64,000 nt of DNA, taken from Blastocatellia bacterium AA13 (GTDB taxonomy: Bacteria > Acidobacteriota > Blastocatellia > UBA7656). The stretch spans positions 1-64,000 of the forward strand of contig QHVH01000036.1 of the NCBI GenBank assembly GCA_003222245.1. The letters are read 5' to 3'. Position numbers and translations under genes: made by a program. A model generated the notes under the pieces. It was given only the letters and a program-made list of their open reading frames with translations, had not been told where the DNA came from and ran no database searches. Numbering within the stretch: the first letter of the stretch is position 1; each line of letters starts with the position of its first letter. Positions 55,710 through 64,000 of the stretch are shown piece after piece.

Positions 55710-57011
55710 ATGAACATGCTTAGAGGTCGATTGATCTTCGCCCGCGACTTCGTTGTGGGCCTGGTTAGCAGCGCTCTAATCCTGAGTTTTCCATTCGCGG
55801 GTTCAGTGGCAGAGGCAGGTTGCCCACCGCTTACACCTTGGCAAGGATGGGTTCCGAATTCCAGCATAAACTACGTCGCGATTACTTTCTCCCAAGAAGA
55901 GTTAAGTCGAATAGATTCGGCGATGCAAGATTGGACGTTTCACAATACCTCGTTTTTCAACTGCTCAAATGTAGGGTTCTATAAGGGCACATTCGGTTCT
56001 TACATTATAACGAGCAACGCAGGGCAGAACCCGGCCTTTCCAGATGCGATTGCAACCACCAGCATTCAGAGGCCCGGTAACCGCGTATCGTCCGCTACAA
56101 CCACTTTCTTCTGGGGCGCGATGACTCCCGCCCCCAATGTACACCCCGGATGGAACCGAGACGGTTCAGCCGACTATTATGGATGTATTTTAGAGACTAT
56201 TCTGCACGAAGTAGGCCACACGATGGGGCTTGATGATGCGACGTTGCCCGAGATCGCGGGCCAAACGGTCATGAATGATACCTCCGGGATAAACGATTCC
56301 GGCCACCTTGGCGCTACATCGATAGAGCCCTGTGATGATGACCGAATAGATGGCGAACCTCAGTATTTTGCTAATTGCGTATTCAGTGGTACCTGTGATC
56401 AAGAACCGCCGTTGGGCGGATGTGGGAGTGGGGGGGCCTGGGACTGGGATCTGTGCCGCTGTGTATACAACTACAGCCCAATACTGATTGATACTTTGGG
56501 AAACGGATTCCAATTGACGGGTGCTGACGGCGGCGTCAACTTTGATCTAAATAGTGATGGTGTTCCCGAACGTATAAGTTGGACCGCTGCGGGCTCTGAT
56601 GATGCCTTTCTGGCATTGGACCGAAATAGTAATGGCAGAATTGACAATGGCCAGGAGTTATTCGGGAACTTCACGGAGCAGCCGTCCTCGGCGTCTCCGA
56701 ACGGTTTCGCGGCTCTTGCCGAGCTTGATAAGCATGCTAACGGCGGCAACGAAGATGGAATGATTGACCGGCGGGATTCTGTTTTTGCGTCGCTGCTTTT
56801 GTGGAAGGACACCAACCATAATGGAGCCTCCGAACCCAACGAGCTATATTCGTTGCCCGTACTCGGCGTCTACGGTATCAGCCTAAATTATAAGAAGACA
56901 AGACGAAGCGATTTCTATGGTAACCAGCTCCGATACAGATCGAAAGTGTATGACGCTCGCAACACCCATGTCGGTCAATGGGCTTATGACGTATTTTTTC
57001 TCACACATTGA
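55710..57011 (+). CDS. Secreted snapalysin-like zinc protease with a C-terminal Ca-binding-like domain
   Basis: A 433-residue secreted protein with a signal peptide ([22 protein letters not shown]). The zinc site is H166-E-x-x-H170-x-x-G173-L-D-D ([15 protein letters not shown]). An aspartate third ligand, as in snapalysin and some metzincins, is the likely reading. The C-terminal region (about 255-430) holds aspartate-rich turns, [15 protein letters not shown] and [17 protein letters not shown], a Ca-binding pattern seen in RTX- and EF-hand-like extracellular domains. [24 protein letters not shown] is similar. It follows its partner by ten bases. Protease activity is inferred from the motif only. 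Confidence 0.8.
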   Translation: MNMLRGRLIFARDFVVGLVSSALILSFPFAGSVAEAGCPPLTPWQGWVPNSSINYVAITFSQEELSRIDSAMQDWTFHNTSFFNCSNVGFYKGTFGSYIITSNAGQNPAFPDAIATTSIQRPGNRVSSATTTFFWGAMTPAPNVHPGWNRDGSADYYGCILETILHEVGHTMGLDDATLPEIAGQTVMNDTSGINDSGHLGATSIEPCDDDRIDGEPQYFANCVFSGTCDQEPPLGGCGSGGAWDWDLCRCVYNYSPILIDTLGNGFQLTGADGGVNFDLNSDGVPERISWTAAGSDDAFLALDRNSNGRIDNGQELFGNFTEQPSSASPNGFAALAELDKHANGGNEDGMIDRRDSVFASLLLWKDTNHNGASEPNELYSLPVLGVYGISLNYKKTRRSDFYGNQLRYRSKVYDARNTHVGQWAYDVFFLTH

Positions 57012-57711
57012 GTGGGTGGTCTGTGCTCAAGTAGTTTCGGCAGTATCGACACCGCAGCTAACTAACCGCGTTTGTGAGGTTCGAGCCTGTCACATGGTCA
57101 GAGGAGTTTATCGACGAATATCTCTTCTTTCTGGGAAAGCGAAATAAAGACAGAGCAAACCTCGAAAAGGGAATCGCATGTCTACTGCAAGCCATTCGTC
57201 TCCCGCATCCTGACATCGACCGATGAGTCGAATCTGCCCGCCTTAGATTGATATTTCGCTTCTACACAGATCATAGCGCGGCGGCCAACCGTGAATGAAA
57301 GTCCTCGGGACGGAGGCATTCGTATTTCGGCTCTTGATCCTTCTCTTATGGGAGTGCACCCGGCAGATCCTAACGCTGGTGCTGCCGTCCGCGCTGGAAA
57401 TAACCAAGATCGTACCTTGAGTCAAAATGGGTCAATAGGGCGGAGAGCCGATTAAATTCATTTGAGACTTAAGGCGCTGATTGGGCCTAATTTCGACAGA
57501 TCGCGAGGTCACGCAGCAGCGATGCGTCATTTACGGACGGTGCGTCATTTGCAAAGTGGCGGGTTGATGCGAGTGCAAGTTGATGCGAGGTGATGCGAGT
57601 GCAAAGTGATGCGAGTGCAAAGTGATGCGAGTGAAAGTGGTGCAAAGTGATGCGAGCATTTCTCGTGAGCAGATCGGCCTACGAGGCCGGAAGGGTTGAA
57701 TTCACATCGTA
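57012..57711. repeat. Gene-poor gap with TGATGCGAGTGCAAAG tandem repeats
   Basis: No convincing gene over 700 bases. At 57564-57656 a 12-16 base motif (TGATGCGAGTGCAAAG) occurs about six times with small losses. It ends about 55 bases before the start of the sensor kinase gene. Confidence 0.6.
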
Positions 57712-60700
57712 ATGAAGAGCTATAAACAGTCGCTCCTTGGAGCGTTGGGATGCACGCTTTTGCTCGTCTGTGTGCAATGCGTTTCCGCGCTGGATCCGCG
57801 GCAACCCATTAACCAATATGTCGTCAATTCCTGGCAGGATGAGAGCGGGCTGCCGGAGATTTCAGTGCAGGCGATCGCGCAGACGACGGATGGATATATT
57901 TGGGCGGGTACACATGAAGGTCTGGTCCGCTTTGACGGCGTCAAGTTCAAGACCTTTAGCACACGCGACACGAAGGCGATTAAGGACGATGACATAGCGA
58001 CGCTTCTTGCGGACCCCGATGGCGGATTGTGGGTCGGGACGCGGGGCGGCCTCATTCGACTCAAGGACGGCGAGATCACGTCCTATACGACCGATGATGG
58101 TTTGTCGTCAAACATTATCAAGACGCTGTGCATGGGGAGAGATGGCAGTTTGTGGATTGGAACGTGGGGAGGAGGATTGAACCGTCTCAAGGAAGGCCGC
58201 TTCACGGCCTACACCACGAACGACGGGCTTCTGAGCAACGTTATTACGTCGATTTGCGAGAGCGGGAACGGCGGGATCTGGATTGCAAGCGTCGATGCGG
58301 GCTTGTGTCATCTCAAGGACGGAGTGTTCAAGAACTACACGACTAAGGATGGGTTGTCCAATACTACACTCAAGGCGGTTTGCGAAGATAAGGACGGTGC
58401 ACTATGGATCGGAACAGACAGCGCGGGCCTGATTAGATTCAAGGAAGGGCGCTTCACGGATTTCACAATCAAGGATGGCCTGAGCAACAAGCATATAGCG
58501 GCATTATTGCAGGACAAAGAAGGAAGCCTTTGGATTGCAACTCAGGGAGGAGTGAGCGTCCTGAGAGAAGGCAAGTTCAGCACGTTCGGACTCGATAATG
58601 GTTTGGCCAACGAGTTAGCTACGTCGTTGTATGAGGACCTTGAAGGTAGTATATGGGTGGGTACTCGCGGCGGCGGCCTGAGCCGCCTCAAAAGCGGCAA
58701 GTTCACTGTCTACACAGCTCGAGACGGATTGAGCGACGACCGCGCGGGCTGTGTGTACCAGGACCGGCAAGGGGCGATCTGGATCGGAACATATCACCGC
58801 GGATTAAGCAGGTTTCAAAACGGCAGCTTCACCAATTACACCTCCGACAACGGCTTGTTTGGCACATCGGTCTTTGCAATTCACGAAGACAAGAGAGGGA
58901 ACATCTGGATCGGCACTGATGACGGATTGAACTGCCTTGCGAACGGCCGCTTTACCTACTATGGCACTAAAGACGGATTGTCAAACAACGTTGTACAAGC
59001 GATCAGTGAGAGCGTGGACGGAACACTGTGGTTCGGCACATGGGGCGGAGGTTTGAATCGCTTCAGGGACGGCCGTTTTACTTCGATAAGAGCTGCCGAA
59101 GGGTTGCCTAACGACTTCATCATGACCCTGTTTGAAGACAGCGGCGGCGCGTTGTGGATTGGTACCGAGGGCGGCGGATTGAGCTGCCTGAAAAACGGGC
59201 GGCTTACGACTTACACAACTGCTAATGGACTGTCGAGCGACGTCGTGTCGTTTATCTACGAAGACAATACCGGCGTGCTTTGGATCGGAACTCAGGGAGG
59301 AGGTATTAATCGCTTCAAGAACGGCGTATTTTCTTCCATCACTTCGAGCAAGGGCCTCTTCAATAACACGGTACACGCCATCTTGGAAGATGCGACCGGT
59401 GATTTCTGGATTAGCTGCAATCAGGGTATCTACCGCGTTAGCAAAGAACAACTCAATGATTTCGCCGACGGCCGAATCAAGTCTGTTTCCATCGTTTCCT
59501 TTGGCACTTCCGATGGTATGAGGGCGAGTGAGTGCAACAGCTCGGATCCGCCTGCCCTGCGGGACAGAGAGGGCAAGTTCTGGTTTCCGACTATCAAAGG
59601 CATTGTCGTAATCGATCCGCTTCACTTTCCGGTAAATGCTACGCCGCCGCCGATCGTGATAGAGCAGGCGTTGGTCGATGGCAAACCGGTAGGGCTTCGA
59701 GGAAATGTGGAACTGCCGGCCGGAGGCGTCAGACTCGAATTGCAGTACGCGGGCCTCAGTTATATCGCGCCGGAGAGAGTGCGCTTCAAATACCGGGTCG
59801 AGGGCTTCGACAAAGATTGGGTTGAGGCAGGCGGCGCCCGCGCAGCCCAATACACCAATTTACCTCCTGGAGCGCACACCTTTCGGGTGATCGCCTGCAA
59901 CAACGACGGAGTCTGGAATGAATCCGGAGCATCTTTCAGCTTTTATGTACCTCCGCTCTTTTACCAAACAACGTGGTTTTGGGCGCTGTGCGCGCTGACG
60001 CTCCTTGCGGCCGCTTTTGTCGCGCATCGCCTCCGCGTCGCACAATTGAGAGCCCATGAGAGAGCGCTGACTCGACGAGTCGATGAACGCACACGTGAGC
60101 TAAGCATCGAGAAGAACCGTTTCCAGCAGCTCTTCGAGAACGCACCGATAGGAATCGCGCTGCTCGACGGCGACAACAGCGTCGAGGTTGTCAACAGAAG
60201 CTTCGAGGGCATCTTTCAATATTCGCTTGAAGACCTCGCGGAACGGGAAACGAGCGCGCGAGTCATCCCGCCGGTGGTTTTTCAGCAGGCCGCCGCCGGC
60301 CGCGTCGACGATACGGAGACCATCAGCAGCCGGAAAGACGGGAGCGAGGTCCCCGTTCAAACATATGGAGTGCCTATTCTGGTTGATGAACAGCGCGAAG
60401 GGATCTTCGCCATGTTCGTCGATATCACCGAGCGAAAGAGATACGAGGCCGAGCTGAGGCAGGCAAAGGAAGCCGCCGAGTCCGCGACCCGCGCCAAGAG
60501 CGCGTTCCTTGCGAATATGAGCCATGAGATTCGCACCCCGATGAATGCCGTGATCGGTATGACCAGTCTGCTGCGGGATACGGAGCTTACCGCCGAACAG
60601 ATGGAGTTCGTGGATACGATTCAGACCGGCGGCGATTCCCTGGTCGCGATCATCAACGACATACTCGACTTCTCGAAGATCGAATCAGGCAAGCTCGAGC

Positions 60701-62052
60701 TTGAGTCGAGTCCCTTCGACCTGGACGAGTGCGTTGAAGAGGCGATGGATTTGCTCGCGGTAGCCGCCGCAAATAAGGGAATCGAGATGCTGTATGTTAT
60801 CGACAGCGAAGCGCCTCGAATGATCATCGGCGATCCGACTCGCCTCAGACAGATCCTCGTCAACCTGCTCAGCAACGCCGTTAAATTCACCCACCATGGC
60901 GAAATTGTGATCTCGGCGGGAGCAAAGAGAATTGCAGACAACAACTTTGAGATTCAGTTCGCGGTAAAGGACACGGGCATCGGCATTCCAGAGAACAAGA
61001 TGGATCGACTCTTCCAGTCATTCAGCCAGGTTGATAGCTCGACCACGCGCCAGTACGGCGGTACGGGGCTCGGCCTGGCCATAAGTTCGATCCTCACCCA
61101 GTTGATGGGCGGAAAGATGTGGGTTGAAAGCAAGGTGGGCGTCGGGTCCGTTTTTCACTTCACGATCAAGGTGATGTCCGCTCCCTCTCAACAGCGGGTT
61201 CACTCGACCTCCAATTCGTCGCGCAGCTTTACCGGCAAGCGGTTGCTCATAGTGTGCGATAACGAAGCCAGCAGGGGAATCATTGCCTCTCATGCGGCCT
61301 CGTGGGACCTGGCCGCTGAAGCGGTTTCATCAGGCGCCAAAGCAGTGGAGCATCTAAGCCAGGGCGCGAGATTTGACGCGGCTGTCCTGGATTTGAATAG
61401 GTCCGGCGTGGACTGCGCGGCGCTCGTTGACCAGATGCGCAAGATCGCGGGCGAATCGCTTCCGCTCGTGTTGCTTTCATTCGCTGTTCCCGGCAAACGC
61501 GACTCGGGAGTGTTGGAAGCCGACGGCTTGTTTGCCGCGGTGCTGACGAAGCCAATCAAGCCGGCCCAATTACACACTGCTCTCGCGGAAATCTTTCTCA
61601 ATCAGCCGGCGAGCAAGAAAATAGCGGCGCGGCCCAGGCGCATCGATCCGACGCTCGGGGCCCGGCTGCCGCTGACCATTCTCGTCGCCGAAGACGATTC
61701 GATAAATCAACTGCTCGCCAAACAGATGCTCGATCGTATGGGATATCAACCGGACCTCGCCATCAGCGGGCTGGAGGTTCTCGACTTCCTGGAGCGGCGC
61801 CGCTACGACATCGTGCTGATGGATGTCCAGATGCCCGAAATGGACGGATTGGAAGCAACTCGCGAGGTACGCCGTCGTTGGCCGCAATCAGAGCAACCAG
61901 TCGTCATCGCAATGACGGCCAACGCAATGGAAGAGGATCGTAAGAGATGCATGGAAGCCGGAATGGACGATTACATCAGCAAGCCCATACAGGTCGCTCA
62001 ATTGCAGGCGGCGCTCGAAAAATGGGGAGAACGTTCGAGCCGTATCCAATGA
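57712..62052 (+). CDS. Hybrid sensor kinase with 14-repeat propeller, Y_Y_Y, PAS and two receivers
   Basis: A 1446-residue one-protein two-component system. A signal/anchor starts it. Residues 60-640 hold 14 Reg_prop repeats (GSLWIGTWGGGLNRLKEGRF type), i.e. two seven-bladed propellers. A Y_Y_Y domain (about 645-745) follows, then a membrane helix (754-775), a PAS domain (about 805-910), HisKA with H938 in SHEIRTPMNAVIG, and an HATPase (NAVKFTHHGEIVISAG, GTGLGLAIS). The first receiver, with D1227, lacks part of the acidic pocket; the second, with D1371 (DIVLMDVQMPEMDG), looks intact. There is no DNA-binding or HPt domain, so a separate output partner is needed. Nothing next to it supplies one. 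Ligand unknown; a polysaccharide is typical for related systems. Confidence 0.93.
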   Translation: MKSYKQSLLGALGCTLLLVCVQCVSALDPRQPINQYVVNSWQDESGLPEISVQAIAQTTDGYIWAGTHEGLVRFDGVKFKTFSTRDTKAIKDDDIATLLADPDGGLWVGTRGGLIRLKDGEITSYTTDDGLSSNIIKTLCMGRDGSLWIGTWGGGLNRLKEGRFTAYTTNDGLLSNVITSICESGNGGIWIASVDAGLCHLKDGVFKNYTTKDGLSNTTLKAVCEDKDGALWIGTDSAGLIRFKEGRFTDFTIKDGLSNKHIAALLQDKEGSLWIATQGGVSVLREGKFSTFGLDNGLANELATSLYEDLEGSIWVGTRGGGLSRLKSGKFTVYTARDGLSDDRAGCVYQDRQGAIWIGTYHRGLSRFQNGSFTNYTSDNGLFGTSVFAIHEDKRGNIWIGTDDGLNCLANGRFTYYGTKDGLSNNVVQAISESVDGTLWFGTWGGGLNRFRDGRFTSIRAAEGLPNDFIMTLFEDSGGALWIGTEGGGLSCLKNGRLTTYTTANGLSSDVVSFIYEDNTGVLWIGTQGGGINRFKNGVFSSITSSKGLFNNTVHAILEDATGDFWISCNQGIYRVSKEQLNDFADGRIKSVSIVSFGTSDGMRASECNSSDPPALRDREGKFWFPTIKGIVVIDPLHFPVNATPPPIVIEQALVDGKPVGLRGNVELPAGGVRLELQYAGLSYIAPERVRFKYRVEGFDKDWVEAGGARAAQYTNLPPGAHTFRVIACNNDGVWNESGASFSFYVPPLFYQTTWFWALCALTLLAAAFVAHRLRVAQLRAHERALTRRVDERTRELSIEKNRFQQLFENAPIGIALLDGDNSVEVVNRSFEGIFQYSLEDLAERETSARVIPPVVFQQAAAGRVDDTETISSRKDGSEVPVQTYGVPILVDEQREGIFAMFVDITERKRYEAELRQAKEAAESATRAKSAFLANMSHEIRTPMNAVIGMTSLLRDTELTAEQMEFVDTIQTGGDSLVAIINDILDFSKIESGKLELESSPFDLDECVEEAMDLLAVAAANKGIEMLYVIDSEAPRMIIGDPTRLRQILVNLLSNAVKFTHHGEIVISAGAKRIADNNFEIQFAVKDTGIGIPENKMDRLFQSFSQVDSSTTRQYGGTGLGLAISSILTQLMGGKMWVESKVGVGSVFHFTIKVMSAPSQQRVHSTSNSSRSFTGKRLLIVCDNEASRGIIASHAASWDLAAEAVSSGAKAVEHLSQGARFDAAVLDLNRSGVDCAALVDQMRKIAGESLPLVLLSFAVPGKRDSGVLEADGLFAAVLTKPIKPAQLHTALAEIFLNQPASKKIAARPRRIDPTLGARLPLTILVAEDDSINQLLAKQMLDRMGYQPDLAISGLEVLDFLERRRYDIVLMDVQMPEMDGLEATREVRRRWPQSEQPVVIAMTANAMEEDRKRCMEAGMDDYISKPIQVAQLQAALEKWGERSSRIQ

Positions 62053-62242
62053 TCAGCAATCAAGTCAAAGAGCGATGAGGACTTCATGGCCAAAGAGCCC
62101 GGGTAGTGATAGATAGGCGTAAACGCAAGGTCGCGAGGACGCAAAGACGCAAGTTCAACCCGCTGATGATCGCGTCTTCGACCGCAACGGCTGTCTGACA
62201 GGAACCAATCAGCCGAATACGCTTACGTTTGAGGAGGATTGG

Positions 62243-62821
62243 TTATTTGCCAAAAACGCGTTTGAGGGAGCGCGCGAGCAGGGTCCAAAAAGCGCGCCAG
62301 GCGAGCGGGACTGCGCTTACGGCTTCAGGTTCACTTGGGGCTTCTTCGACCGCTTGAGGTTGATCGGCGATTTCGAGATGTTGTTTTACGCAAGCCGCGA
62401 ACTGACGAAACAGTTGTCTGGAGACCTCTTCGATCATTCCCCGGCCGAACTGGACTATTTTGCCTACAAGATCAATCTCGGCTTCGACGGTAACCTGTGA
62501 GCCCCCGTTTGCACCCGGTGTAATCTTGCTCAGCATCGTTAACTTCGCGGAGCCGCCTCCGCCTGCTTCGCGGCCCTCGCCCACCAGTCGGACTACTCGC
62601 TGGGCCTCGTCAAGCTCGGTGAATCTCACGACGCCTTTGTAAGACATCGCGACGGGTCCGACCTTCACCTTCACCGCGCCGACGTAAGACTTGTCTTCGC
62701 GCGCTTCGAGAAGTTCGGCCCCGGGCAAGCAGACGGCGACCTTAGCAGGATCGATCAGGTACTCCCACACCTGCTGGGCCGACGCCTGGATATCAAACGC
62801 TTCCTGAATCTTGAATGCCAT
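62243..62821 (-). CDS. CoxG-family SRPBCC protein
   Basis: A 192-residue protein of the CoxG (carbon monoxide dehydrogenase subunit G) family. The SRPBCC fold shows as FKIQEAFDIQASAQQVWEYLIDPAKVAVCLPGAE, then SYKGVVRFTEL and MLSKITPGANGGSQVTVEAEIDLVGKIVQFGRGMIEEVSRQLF. A C-terminal extension with a hydrophobic end (LAWRAFWTLLARSLKRV) may contact the membrane. CoxG recruits CO dehydrogenase to membranes, but the wider family binds many ligands. No CoxMSL genes are nearby, so a CO role is not supported. GGGGGAGG precedes the ATG. Confidence 0.9.
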   Translation of the reverse strand: MAFKIQEAFDIQASAQQVWEYLIDPAKVAVCLPGAELLEAREDKSYVGAVKVKVGPVAMSYKGVVRFTELDEAQRVVRLVGEGREAGGGGSAKLTMLSKITPGANGGSQVTVEAEIDLVGKIVQFGRGMIEEVSRQLFRQFAACVKQHLEIADQPQAVEEAPSEPEAVSAVPLAWRAFWTLLARSLKRVFGK

Positions 62822-62913
62822 AGGCCTCCCCCTCGAATCGAGTTTATGAGACTACAACAATCGGGCGGGATAAGCATAGATTCAGAGGCGATTCAAACGG
62901 TGATTCAAGAAAA

Positions 62914-62941
62914 GCTCCGGCGATGGAATGATCGCCGGAGC
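62914..62941 (-). terminator. Intrinsic terminator after the superoxide dismutase gene
   Basis: A perfect 11-bp stem (GCTCCGGCGAT/ATCGCCGGAGC) around a 6-base loop. Read on the minus strand a TTTTC run follows. It lies about 100 bases downstream of the sod stop. Confidence 0.8.
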
Positions 62942-63042
62942 AGGGGAGAGCAATAGCGGAGAATGAGTCGGAGCGATCGGCTTTCTCAACACGTGATCTT
63001 CTTTTTCTCGACCGCTGTTCTAGAGATTGCCGGATTCGGTTG

Positions 63043-63675
63043 CTACACGTTTTGTGCTCGAACCAGTGTTCCTCCGAGCCGCTCTTCGACAACCGTCCAA
63101 TTCATATTAGAGAAGAACGCCTCGATGTATTTGCCGCGCTCGCTGGGTTGGTAATCCAATAAAAATGCGTGTTCCCAAACGTCCATCACGAGCACTGGTA
63201 CAAAGCCCGCGACGTTTCCGACTTCATGCAAACTGGTCCAATGATTTGACAGCTTCTGTGTGAGGGGGTCCTGATAGCAAATAGCCCAGCCAACGCCTCG
63301 CATCTTACCGACACTTGCAAAATCGGCCTTCCAAATCTCGAAGCTTCCAAAACTGTCCTCGATCGCCGATCGTAAGCTCGAGCTTGGCCTGGGTTCTCCG
63401 CCGCCATTTTTCATGAGATTTCCGAAATAGTACTCGTGGAGGACCATTCCGTTGTACTCGAACCCGAGGCGGCGTTTTAGCTCGGAGTACATTGGCATCT
63501 CCTCCTGCTCCACCTTGCCGCCCTTTATCAACCCGCTTATTTCTTCCGTAAGCTGGTTCGTGTTCTTTACGTATCCTTCGTACAGCTTGAAGTGCATCTC
63601 CAGAGTTTGATCGGAGATCCCCTTCAAGGCGCTCAGGTTGAACTTCTTGACTTGATACGGTTCAGTCGTACTCAT
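63043..63675 (-). CDS. sodB: Superoxide dismutase, Fe/Mn type
   Basis: A 210-residue Fe/Mn superoxide dismutase, converting superoxide to O2 and H2O2. The four metal ligands are H28 (LEMHFKLYE), H80 (MVLHEYYFGN), D165 and H169 (LVMDVWEHAFLLDYQ). Length and the ending SERGKYIEAFFSNMNW are typical. Reading alone cannot separate Fe from Mn use. There is no signal peptide, so it is cytoplasmic. GGGAG precedes the ATG. It lies downstream of the metallothionein-like gene on the same strand, but a terminator separates them. Confidence 0.94.
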   Translation of the reverse strand: MSTTEPYQVKKFNLSALKGISDQTLEMHFKLYEGYVKNTNQLTEEISGLIKGGKVEQEEMPMYSELKRRLGFEYNGMVLHEYYFGNLMKNGGGEPRPSSSLRSAIEDSFGSFEIWKADFASVGKMRGVGWAICYQDPLTQKLSNHWTSLHEVGNVAGFVPVLVMDVWEHAFLLDYQPSERGKYIEAFFSNMNWTVVEERLGGTLVRAQNV

Positions 63676-63720
63676 CGCTTCTCCCTTCTTGCTGCGAAAA
63701 AGGCTATCGGAAAAATGAAA

Positions 63721-63748
63721 CGACGGGTAAGGAGCGCCTTACCCGTCG
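63721..63748 (-). terminator. Intrinsic terminator after the metallothionein gene
   Basis: A perfect 12-bp stem (CGACGGGTAAGG/CCTTACCCGTCG) with a 4-base loop. On the minus strand TTTCATTTTT follows, giving a classical Rho-independent terminator 63 bases after the stop of the small gene. Confidence 0.9.
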
Positions 63749-63811
63749 CTGGTTCACTCAGCATGCTGCGAAATAAATAACCGACATGTGGAGCTCTCGT
63801 CAGACTGCACT

Positions 63812-63967
63812 CTATCCATTGGAACTGTCGCAATCGGAGTGCCCGCAACCGCAGCCATTCTCCAGCGGCATGCTTTCACAATGAGACCCACAGTAAGCTG
63901 CGCCGATCGAGACTGCACATCGGCAGCCCTGGTGTTTGCATTCTTTATTTGTTGCTCCGCTAGCCAT
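63812..63967 (-). CDS. Bacterial metallothionein-like protein
   Basis: A 51-residue cysteine-rich protein. Its eight cysteines (10, 15, 17, 26, 30, 39, 41, 46) fall in C-x4-C-x-C, Y-C-x3-C and C-x-C-G-H-x-x-C blocks: ECKHQGCRCAV, AYCGSHCES, NGCGCGHSDC. This pattern, with conserved histidines, matches the SmtA/BmtA family of zinc- and cadmium-binding metallothioneins. AGGAGG lies nine bases upstream of the ATG. A strong terminator follows, so it forms a single-gene unit before sod. A role in metal storage or detoxification is inferred from the family. Confidence 0.88.
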   Translation of the reverse strand: MASGATNKECKHQGCRCAVSIGAAYCGSHCESMPLENGCGCGHSDCDSSNG

Positions 63968-64000
63968 GGAAAGCATCCCTCCTTTCTATATTGCTCCGAC

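Overview
The window looks like a chromosomal contig from an Acidobacteriota member, possibly of the Blastocatellia. This is inferred from gene content, not from a marker-gene search. The pointers are two VWFA-related proteins of the acidobacterial type, an Hfq-like protein with a long N-terminal extension, a PheT without its EMAP-type tRNA-binding domain, and many secreted beta-propeller proteins. Base composition looks moderately GC-rich and coding density is high, except between about 30.5 and 41.9 kb.

Layout. 0.4-3.4 kb: two secreted VWA-domain proteins and a secreted unknown. 3.5-5.7 kb (minus): a two-gene bacterial microcompartment (BMC) satellite, an EutE/PduP-type aldehyde dehydrogenase with a long C-terminal tail plus one BMC-H shell protein. 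6.0-8.5 kb (minus): two MacB-type ABC permeases. 8.9-17.6 kb (plus): a seven-gene, operon-like set with a RoxA-like dihaem c-type lipoprotein, an unknown, a class 3 lipase, an internally duplicated membrane protein, a DyP-type peroxidase, an epoxide-hydrolase-like enzyme and a catalase-related haem protein. Together they suggest a lipid-oxidation or oxylipin pathway. This is my leading candidate for an undescribed system. 18.0-24.6 kb: the housekeeping run infC (AUU start), rpmI, rplT, pheS, pheT, zapB-like, zapA, a structured intergenic element, and ymdB. 24.8-30.5 kb: a class III aminotransferase, an acyl-CoA carboxylase beta subunit, an unknown, and a frameshifted rmuC.

31-41.9 kb: tRNA-Lys(UUU) followed by a low-density accessory region. 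It holds a three-gene operon (winged-helix protein, 48-residue membrane protein, C-tail-anchored protein), Xre and excisionase-like regulators, an intact ParDE module, HicB with a wrecked hicA, IS66/IS630 wreckage, a 21-bp minisatellite and several genes broken by small indels. The frameshifts in rmuC, hicA, ygiT-like, the coiled-coil gene and the Ca-binding-like gene are either real decay or assembly error; only reads can decide. No integrase is visible.

41.9-64 kb: a coupled LVIVD-propeller/DUF305 pair; a PotA-like ATPase coupled to a receiver-like/DUF3052 protein; pyrK-pyrD; a TolB-like propeller protein; pdxA; divergent hfq and hflX; a small secreted repeat protein; an IS66 scrap; a snapalysin-like secreted protease with a partner; a 1446-residue hybrid sensor kinase with a 14-repeat propeller; a CoxG-family protein; an Fe/Mn superoxide dismutase; and a 51-residue bacterial metallothionein-like gene with its own terminator.
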